Below are positions 37,210 through 44,378 of a stretch of 44,378 bases of DNA, piece by piece; the first letter of the stretch is position 1; each line of letters begins with the position of its first letter. The notes beneath the pieces are model-generated. The model saw only the letters and a program-made list of their open reading frames with translations, was not told the origin of the DNA and made no database searches. The DNA comes from Azolla pinnata (Eukaryota > Streptophyta > Polypodiopsida > Salviniales > Salviniaceae), in the NCBI GenBank assembly GCA_037176905.1, contig JBBBWG010029466.1, positions 8,446 to 52,823 on the forward strand. Direction: 5' to 3'. The translations under genes and the position numbers were made by a program.

Positions 37210-40200
37210 ATGGCCGATGCTGCAGAGCTTCTTCACGATCCTCTCGCTCCTGCTCCTGCTCCTGCTTCTGCCCCCGACTCTCCATCCTCCTCCTCCCCTG
37301 TTTCTCTCCCCGCTCTCGCAGACGACGCTGCTCGTGCTCTCAACCGCTGCAGCAAGAACAGCAGCAATGGCGGCGGCGGCAGAGGCGCTCGCATCGCCAA
37401 ACCCCCCTCCTCCTTCCACCTCGACATCGAGCCCCCGCCTCTGTTCCGGCTGCAGAGAACCCTGAGAGCCCACGTCGACGCCACCAACACCGGGAGGGCG
37501 TGGAAAGAAGGCGCCTGCAGCAGAGAGCGGCATCACAGGCAGCGCGCCGGCGCATTACCTTCTTCTTCCTTCCGGGACGAGCATGGCGACTTCGTGATCG
37601 GGGGAAGCGCTGGCGGGTTCTATGTCGGGGATCTCGTCGGCGGTTTGCCCCATGGATTCGGACAACATCACGTTCCTCTCCCCAATTCCAAACAGGGTTC
37701 TCATTTGCTCTACGATGGGCAGTGGTTCCATGGCAGCAAGACCGGCTCTGGATCCGTGTTCTATACCAATGGAGAGGTAACTCCGATCCCCAGATTTCTC
37801 TCTCCCATTCTTCTTGCTTTGGGTAGCAATTCTGCACTTTTCGAATGACTGCGGAAATGCATGTACTTCTGCATACACACACACACACACACACATACAC
37901 ACCAAAAGAAGCAACTCATGAGCTAAGAAAAACACACGCATTCTTCTTGTTTTGGGTTGTAACTCTGCACTTTTCAAAAGACTGCGGAAATGCATGTATT
38001 TCTACATATCCGCGTACATACAAAAAGAAGCAGCTCATGAATTCAAAACAATACAAGCATTCTTCTTGTTTTGGGTTGTAACTCTGCACTTTCAAAAGAC
38101 TGCGTAAATGCATGTATTTCTACGTAAACACACATACGCACAAAAAGAAGCAGCTCATGAATTCAAAACAACACATGCATTCTTCTTCTTGTTTTGGGTT
38201 TTAACTCTGCACTTTCAAAAGACTGCGTAATTGCGTGTACTTCTGTATACGCACTCACACCACAACGAAGCAACTCATGAATTCGAAAAAAAAAGCTTTC
38301 TTTTTGTTTTGGGTTGTAACTCTGCACTTTCAAAAGACTGCGTAAATGCATGTACTTCTGCATACACATTCTCATTTCTAGTATTTCGCATTTTCTCTAC
38401 GATGAGCGATAAGTATGCAGCATTTGAACTCCTCTGCATGGCCAATTGCGCCATTCATTGCCTATTCCTCATGTCTGCTGCTTTGTAACTTGTTACATTA
38501 CAAGCTTCTTGTTGTGTCTTTTTGTTAGTAGTCCTTACACATCTGTACAAACATCTCTGCATTTTTTTCATTTACCTGCATGCATTTTCAAGAAGAAAAT
38601 TAAGCAATGCACACGTGGAATCTCTTGCATTGCTTCTCTTCAGTATTCAGAAAGCATTTGAGCTCCTGAATGAATCATTCAATACAGAGCTAAGGAGTTT
38701 TATAAATAGACTTCACAGGCACCTGTACTAATAACTGTCTTAAACAGTGTATCATATAACAGGTGAACAGCAGGCAAAATTTACACACTGATCTCTTCTA
38801 ATGCATATAATATATTTTTCAGATGCAAATCCAGCAACAATATATTGAGAAGAGCATAGTACATATGATTGCACAATCAAAGACTGGTCTTGTGATAGCA
38901 AATGCACTGCAATTTATTCAATGTTTGGGCAAAATTCCCTTTATCTAGTCATAATCTCTCTAAATATGCATGCGAGCATGGTTCATATATTTAATGCATG
39001 CGAGCACAACAACACGGAATATTTGAGGCAGAAAAAGGGGTTTATATTTGTCTGATGGAGTTCCCATAAAAAAGCTTGAACAATTTGTTCTCAAATTTCA
39101 CTTTGGGTTCTCTTGCCAGGAATATGAAGGTGAGCTGAGGGACAACCTGCGATGTGGACGTGGGTGGATGAAATATAAAGATGGCTCTTTCTATTCTGGC
39201 GACTGGTTAAGAGGCAGAAAACATGGCAGTGGTTTACGAGTAAACTCTTCTCTGTTCTTGCCATTATCTACATTATGAGGTGGAAGGCACAATGCATCAG
39301 AGCTTTCACATTCCGTAGTTTCCGAGTACCAAAGGAATGCAAAGAAAGTTCGTATGCTAATGTGTGATTGAATAGGTCTCAGAGGATGGAAATTGCTATC
39401 ATGGTGCATTCTTGAAGGATTTACAAGATGGTTGGGGTACTTTCTATTGGCTTTCAGCTGGGTGCAAGTTTGAAGGAGAATGGCTCACCGGGCAACCTTA
39501 CAGCGGTCAGTATTCCAAAATCACTGCCGAGGATCTGAAACTATTTGGCAAAATACTTCTTGAGTACTGCCCAAATCTGTTTGCCCAAGGAATTCTCAAC
39601 AAAGCATCTCTCGTTTCTCATCCTGAGGTAGGAGCTTATCTAAGAGTCATATATTTCATATGTAGATGTCACCATTATCATAAACTAGAGTTACAGAAGT
39701 GAGATGAAACATCTCTATGCATTAGTACCCAAGTGTTTTGAGATCATTAATGTCGATATAAGTGTAAGTTAATCTGGTTATTAGGTGATCGTATCCATCA
39801 GAGGAAATACAGTTCTTATGATAGTCCTCAATTAACATAAGAGATATATATCAAGGTTATGGAAATGAGATGGAATATGTCTGTGCATTCATACCCCTCT
39901 CTCTCTTAACTACCTTCACACCATATGCCGTTAATGTTTGCATACGTGAGAGTTACTCTGACCATTATGTGAGTGTAGCTATTAGAGGAAATACTGTTCT
40001 TACATCAGTGCTCGACTTTCTGTGTAGTAGATGGTGGAATTGAGGCTGCAAAATCCAGTGTTGACAGTATTCGATGTCATATCAGCGCTCAGGTCTTCTA
40101 GGGCAGGTGATCACGAGTCCAAAATGCTGTTCAAGTCAGTAAGTTGCCTTCTATCTATAGATTTGCCCTGACAATGGCCCTTTTCTTCACCCAAGTCCTT

Positions 40201-40681
40201 TTCTGCATAAAAGATACCATAGAAAAATCAAAGTGCCATTTAATAATCTCAAAATGCCATTTGAGAATCCACAAAAAGGAGCCTATGTATAGCTTAAAGT
40301 CGAGAAAACGAAAGAGCGTAACTGTATATGGCTGCAAGTCATTTGCAGCAAGTTGAAAGGAAAGAGAGTCTCACAGCCGGACAGTTACAATTATTGAAGA
40401 AAGTGTTTGAAGTGATAACCCCAGTAGTTGATAGCAAGGGTAGGTTGAATGTGGTTCACTTCCGACGGCTGCTAATTCTTGCGAGAATTGATCCTGAGAT
40501 AGGCCAGGTTTGTTCTATTTACTCATACAAGTTAGTTAACCTTGTCATGAAAGGATGTCACTGACGATTATGTCTGCAGGGGAACAAACTACTTTCACAT
40601 CTTGAAGCCAAGGCCATTGGCAAAACAGCGATAGGATTGGATGAATTACTGTTCTACATATTGCAATATCACCATCCATAG
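37210..40681 (+). CDS. MORN-repeat protein with helical C-terminus, 6 exons, 435 aa
   Basis: Exons: 37210-37776, 39120-39239, 39376-39627, 40031-40138, 40349-40507, 40580-40681; 1308 nt with TAG, all junctions in phase. The start ATG sits in GCCATGGCC, a strong context. Residues 1-130 are Ala/Pro/Ser-rich and probably disordered. MORN repeats run from about residue 145 to 275: YVGDLVGGLPHGFG, YDGQWFHGSKTGSG, YEGELRDNLRCGRG, YSGDWLRGRKHGSG, YHGAFLKDLQDGWG and FEGEWLTGQPYSG. The tail (about 280-435) is helical, with a segment FEVITPVVDSKGRLNVVHF that resembles a degenerate EF-hand loop. Such MORN proteins are often axonemal (radial spoke) or membrane-associated. An axonemal role would imply flagellate sperm but is inference. 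Orthology is not established. Confidence 0.85.
37825..38385. repeat. About 120-base tandem repeat, 4-5 copies, in MORN intron 1
   Basis: AACTCTGCACTTTCAAAAGA with CTGCGTAAATGCATGTA recurs near 37830, 37959, 38078, 38203 and 38316. Each copy continues through ACACACA, then AGAAGCAGCTCATGAATTC and TTCTTGTTTTGGGTTGTAA. Spacing varies from 113 to 129 bases. Confidence 0.95.
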
Positions 40682-42300
40682 CTCTCAATGTGTTGTTCTC
40701 TAGAAGCATGGATTTCAGGTATGATGATTTTCTGTTTCGTATATTTGGAAGTGAAGGTTTAAATCTCAGATAAAACGATGCAGAGCGTAGGTGCATGTCC
40801 TAAACGAAGCTAGTTAGACAGGAGCCAAAATGAAGCATAGAGAAGATGCAATTAGGTACAAAGGATTGTAACCATATTGTGCAATCTTGAATCAGTGGTA
40901 TAGTTGGCCCCTAACTATGCCTTCGATAGCGGATGTATATTCTGAGCTGTTAACGGCTGTTTTGTGCAGATTCTAAACACTTATTGTTGGCTTCCATTTC
41001 AACTTAAGTGCTGTCATTCTAATTGTGGTATCATTTTACTTTGGGAATAATGCTGATTTCTCTGGGTTACAGAGTTTTGGTGGAAAAGAAGACACGAAAT
41101 GTGGGTCATTTCACAAGCCAATGGAGAGCATTTAGGCAGGCCGATGGATCATGTTGGCATTGATCATTGTGAGCAAGAATATATCTGCCAAATTTGTCAC
41201 TAATATAGATGACTGTAATTTGGATAGCCATTGGTGGGTATCATTTCACAAGCTGATGGAGGGCATTCGGTAAACATTTTGGCAATGTTCGCAAAGCAAG
41301 CCAATGCATCTTGAGCATTTGACAAGCATACAAGAGATTTGCTTCACGCTCTAAAACGCAAGTAGACAGTAATTAGCATGTTTGTATCCCAAATATGTAA
41401 CATTTATTTTGTCTCCTAAATCCCGAACAGGATTGGATATAAGCTCAACGTTTGTAACATATGGAATGATTTGTAACCCTCAGCAATCAGGCAAAAGCCA
41501 AAACTAACCATAGATTATGATCTCCAAATTACAATTAGCTCTTGGCAGCATAAAATGGACAATTTCAAACCGAAAAACCCCTAGCTAGATATGCACTTCC
41601 CTTTCTGGATCAAGTTGTGAACTTTTAGGCCATAAAAGAAACTTGATCCGTAAAATATCAGACCTGCAAAGAAGCTTGATCTGTTGTACAAAGCCAGAAT
41701 TGAAAGTGTCGATGATACGTAAGTAAGTGCTCAAAAAATGTCTAACAAAGGGGATTATGACAGAGAGGAGGTGATAGCAGAACGGATGACAATAGTCTAC
41801 TCGTAACTCCGATAAGAGAGGTTTTGGAATCGAAAGAGATAGATGTGATATGAAAGGTTGTAGGAAATAAGAATTGGGAGTTTTGTTGGCAGAGCTACTT
41901 TCTCGAGTCAGGTTTGGAACTCTGGTTTGGGATCGTTGGTCATCGAGTGATTGGGTTTCTAAAGAGTGGGCCTGATTTCTCAAGCTATGCTTTGGGTTGA
42001 AATGCGATGAGCTGGCCCCAAACCTAATCTGGCAAAAGCTCAAACCTAAAAAACCAGTAGCTCGAGCTCGAGCTCGGGCCTGAACCTGAACCGGATTCCG
42101 AACTTCGAGCTCAGCAAGACTCGAAACCTAAAAAACTAGCACGCGAGGAAGGGCCGAGCCTAGAATCGAAGCTCGCCGAAGCTCGAACTCGAACCGGGAT
42201 TTTGAACCGAACCCGGGCCAAAAGCCCAAAAGCCAGAGCCAACAAAACGCGAACCTGATTCCGAAGCTCGAACCCTCGAGAGCCGAGGAACCTCTCAACA
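40682..42300. other. Downstream region of the MORN gene
   Basis: This should hold the MORN 3' UTR. A short duplicated segment (GTGGGTCATTTCACAAGCC near 41101 and GTGGGTATCATTTCACAAGC near 41234) is visible. A 152-aa minus frame (42043-41585) has no recognisable domain. From 42055 the sequence turns GA/CT-rich with CTCGAGCTCGAGCTCGGG palindromes, leading into the next repeat block. Confidence 0.45.
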
Positions 42301-42329
42301 GAGCCCGAGCCTAGAAACTAGAACGCCCG

Positions 42330-43025
42330 AACTTGGAGCTTGAGCGAGGGGCCTCTGGACCAGATTCCGAAGCGGCGAAACACGAGCCTGATCCCGAAGC
42401 AGCGAAACCCGAGCCAGATTCCGAAGCGGCGAAACACGAGCCTGATTCCGAGCCTGATTCCGAAGCGGCGAAACACGAGCCTGATTCGAACTAGATTCCG
42501 AAGCGGCGACACACGAGCCTGATTCGAACCAGATTCCGAAGCGGCGAAACATGAGCCTGATTCGAACCAGATTCTGAAGCGGCGAAACACGAGCCTGATT
42601 CCGAACTTGATTCCGAAGCGGCGAAACACGAGCCTGATTCCGAACCTGATTCCGAGGCGGCGGAACCCGAGCCTGATTAAGAGCCTGATTCCGAACCAGA
42701 TTCCGAACCAGATTCTGAAGTGGCAAAACCGAACCTGATTCCGAAGCGGCGAAACCGAACCTGATTCCGAACCTGATTCCGAAGCGGCAAAACCGAACCA
42801 GATTCCGAACCAGATTCCGAAGCGGCAAAACCGAACCAGATTCCGAAGCGGTTTAACCGAACCTGATTTCCGAACCTGATTCCGAAGCGGTTTAACCGAG
42901 CCTGATTTCCGAACCTGATTCCGAAGCGGTTTAACCGAACCTGATTTCCGAAGCGGTTTAACCGAGCCTGATTTCCCAACCTGATTCCGAAGCGGTTTAA
43001 CCGAACCTGATTCCCGAACCTCAGT
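42330..43025. repeat. Degenerate minisatellite (CCTGATTCCGAAGCGGCGAA units)
   Basis: About 700 bases of units of 18-30 bases built from GATTCCGAAGCGG, followed by CGAAACACGAGC in the left half and TTTAACCGAACC in the right half, so two subfamilies are arranged in order. It ends about 75 bases before the thioredoxin start codon. On minus it opens three long frames (up to 281 aa) with periodic Arg/Asn/Gln/Ser composition that follow the repeat, not a protein family. Confidence 0.95.
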
Positions 43026-43100
43026 CCGAACCTGCGCCTTCTTCTTATCTCTTCCTCCTCTCGTCCTTCTTCCCTCCTGCGCACAGACGACTCCCCAACG

Positions 43101-43517
43101 ATGCTCGCGCTCGTGCTCGACCCTGTCTCTGCTCCCCATCGCCACCGCCATCGCCATCGCCATGCCTGCCTCTCCTCCCCCCCCTCTTCCTCCTCTCCCG
43201 TCGCCGCTTCTTCCCTACCTTTCTCTTCTCCCTCCCAATGGAAGGCCTTCACCCGGACCAGGGCCCGGACCAGGATCCTGAAGGTGAAGAAGATCCCCCT
43301 CTCCTTCCCATCCCGCGCCGATCGTGCCAGCAGCAGCAGCAGCAGCAGCAGAATCAGGCCAGGAAGGATGGATATCTCGTGCAAGGTGCAGACAATCAAC
43401 CAGGACACGTTCTCGGAGGATGTCCTCGCCTCGGATCTCCCCGTGCTCGTCGGCTTCTGCGCTGATTGGTGTGGCCCCTGCAAGCTTATCGGCCCCATCC
43501 TGGATACCGTCTCCGAG
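43101..43517 (+). CDS. Thioredoxin, probably plastid x/m-like, first exon only
   Basis: Thioredoxins reduce disulfides in target proteins through a CxxC pair. This exon (417 nt, 139 residues, ends in phase 0 at donor GTTGGT) carries an N-terminal extension of about 90 residues rich in Ser, Pro, Arg and His, consistent with a transit peptide. The start of a thioredoxin fold follows: VLASDLPVLVGFCADWCGPC, with the active site WCGPC at residues 123-127, then KLIGPILDTVSE. The VL-SDLPVLV-F-ADWCGPC pattern is closest in my memory to plastid thioredoxin x and m types; the subtype is not certain. Met90 is an internal alternative start. A run of CAG codons (about 43330-43350) encodes serines in the extension. 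The remaining exons lie beyond the right edge; I find none between 43518 and 44378. Confidence 0.85.
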
Positions 43518-43669
43518 GTTGGTCTTTCCTCTCCGTTTCCCTCTCAAAGCTTCGATCTTTGGCTTGTTTCTCTGGCTTTTCGACCACGTTGATCCATGAG
43601 ACTGAGCACATATCGCAATTCTGTCAAGAGAGAGCCATATATACATGTGTGTGATTTTTCACGGGCGTA

Positions 43670-44260
43670 GACATGTCCTGTATTGCGTTTCGGATATACT
43701 ATGTTGTATGGTTCCTCGTCTTCTGAGATGCTCTTTGTAATGTGATATATCAGTTGGCATACACCATCGAGTCAACCAGAAATCAGTTCATAAACATGTC
43801 CGATGTGGCATTTTGTATGTATGATGTTGTATGGCCTTTCATCTTGCCATTTTACGCTTCAATCAGTTGTCATAGGATGAAAGACGCTACGGGACATGTC
43901 TACAGACCGATTTGTTCGCTTGATTATATACCTGATTGAAGCATACATAATGTGTCAAGATGAAAGGCCGTACATCATCGGACATGTCCTGTATTGCATT
44001 TCGTATATATTGTGTTGTATGGTTCCCCATCTTCTGCGATACAACACTTGTAATATCATATATCAGTTTGGCATATGCCATTGGGTCAACCAGAAATCTG
44101 TTCATAAACAACTCCGATGTGGCGTTTTGTATGTATGATGTTGTATGGCCTCTCAGCTTGACATATTACGCTTCGATCCGTTGTCGTAGGTATACGATCA
44201 GGTGAAAAATCAGTCTGTAGACATGTCTCCCAGAGTCTTTCATCCTATGACATGCGATGT
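43670..44260. repeat. Tandem and inverted (fold-back) repeats in the thioredoxin intron
   Basis: GACATGTCCTGTATTGC starts near 43670 and again at 43981, giving a direct repeat of about 311 bases. Inside it, 43818-43866 and 43932-43984 are inverted copies (GGCCTTTCATCTTG against CAAGATGAAAGGCC; GCTTCAATCAG against CTGATTGAAGC) around a 65-base loop. The loop segment 43869-43917 is itself inverted at about 44208-44255. This looks like a decayed fold-back or MITE-type element that was later duplicated. Confidence 0.85.
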
Positions 44261-44378
44261 TTCATACATTTGTAATGTCATATATCAATTGTCATAGACA
44301 TGTCTCATATGGCCCTTCGTATAGAAGTATGCTGTATGCCCATCCATAGTATGGCATGCTTGAGTCATAGATCAGGCA

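Noticed and set aside
36988-37536. Glu/Lys/Arg-rich frame on minus opposite the MORN first exon
   Set aside because: It mirrors the CTT tract; the plus-strand MORN exon has the homology, start context and splice sites.
41585-42043. 152-aa minus-strand frame
   Set aside because: No recognised domain and no supporting splice or start signals; it overlaps intergenic sequence and fades into a repeat.
42295-43498. Minus-strand frames of 177, 281 and 273 aa with periodic Arg/Asn/Gln/Ser
   Set aside because: The periodicity equals the DNA repeat unit, three overlapping frames are open at once, and they lie antisense to the thioredoxin exon and its upstream repeat.
1-44378. CRISPR arrays, operons, prophage or intact transposase genes
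   Set aside because: The direct repeats here have no spacer architecture, the genes are intron-bearing nuclear genes, and no transposase, reverse transcriptase or integrase motif was seen in any frame. I also saw no tRNA or rRNA gene, though I could not run a covariance search.

Overview
The window is nuclear DNA of a green plant (streptophyte, almost certainly a land plant). The sequence shows intron-rich genes with GT-AG and a few GC-AG introns, an Arabidopsis-type telomeric motif (TTTAGGG), a VEF-family Polycomb gene, a plastid phylloquinone-pathway prenyltransferase and a thioredoxin with a long N-terminal extension. A MORN-repeat protein with a helical tail, resembling axonemal proteins, hints at a lineage with flagellate sperm (bryophyte, lycophyte, fern or similar), but that is inference and I cannot name the species.

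Seven protein-coding genes can be supported. I assembled exons by hand from splice sites, reading phase and family similarity. In order they are: (1) an EMF2/VRN2-like VEF gene on the minus strand, 5' end only, running off the left edge; (2) TRMO, a tRNA m6t6A37 methyltransferase, plus strand, 9 exons, 429 aa; (3) an ABC4/MenA-like 1,4-dihydroxy-2-naphthoate phytyltransferase, minus strand, 10 exons, 440 aa; (4) a kinesin-5 (BimC/Eg5 class), minus strand, 23 exons, 1065 aa; (5) a BAH-domain protein I cannot assign, plus strand, 19 exons, 966 aa; (6) a MORN-repeat protein, plus strand, 6 exons, 435 aa; (7) the first exon of a probably plastid thioredoxin, plus strand, running off the right edge. 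The coding lengths of genes 2 to 6 all close to a multiple of three with every exon junction in phase, which is the main internal check on the models.

The space between genes is rich in tandem repeats. There are two ATGCAT-type microsatellite blocks (14.15-14.87 kb and 24.5-25.5 kb). A CTG/CAG repeat is broken by a 100-N assembly gap upstream of kinesin-5. Interstitial telomere-like arrays lie at 22.9-23.4 kb (G-rich on plus) and 35.4-35.55 kb (C-rich on plus). Several minisatellites have units of about 60, 66, 90, 97 and 120 bases. Degenerate repeats of about 20-30 bases lie just upstream of the thioredoxin, and a fold-back repeat lies in its first intron.

The genes are not an operon or a pathway. 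They are ordinary neighbouring nuclear genes covering chromatin (VEF, BAH), tRNA modification, plastid quinone synthesis, mitosis (kinesin-5), possibly the cilium (MORN) and redox control (thioredoxin). The least explained item is the BAH protein: a BAH domain, a short helical segment faintly like a WHIM motif, basic regions and a long helical C-terminal half in a combination I do not recognise.
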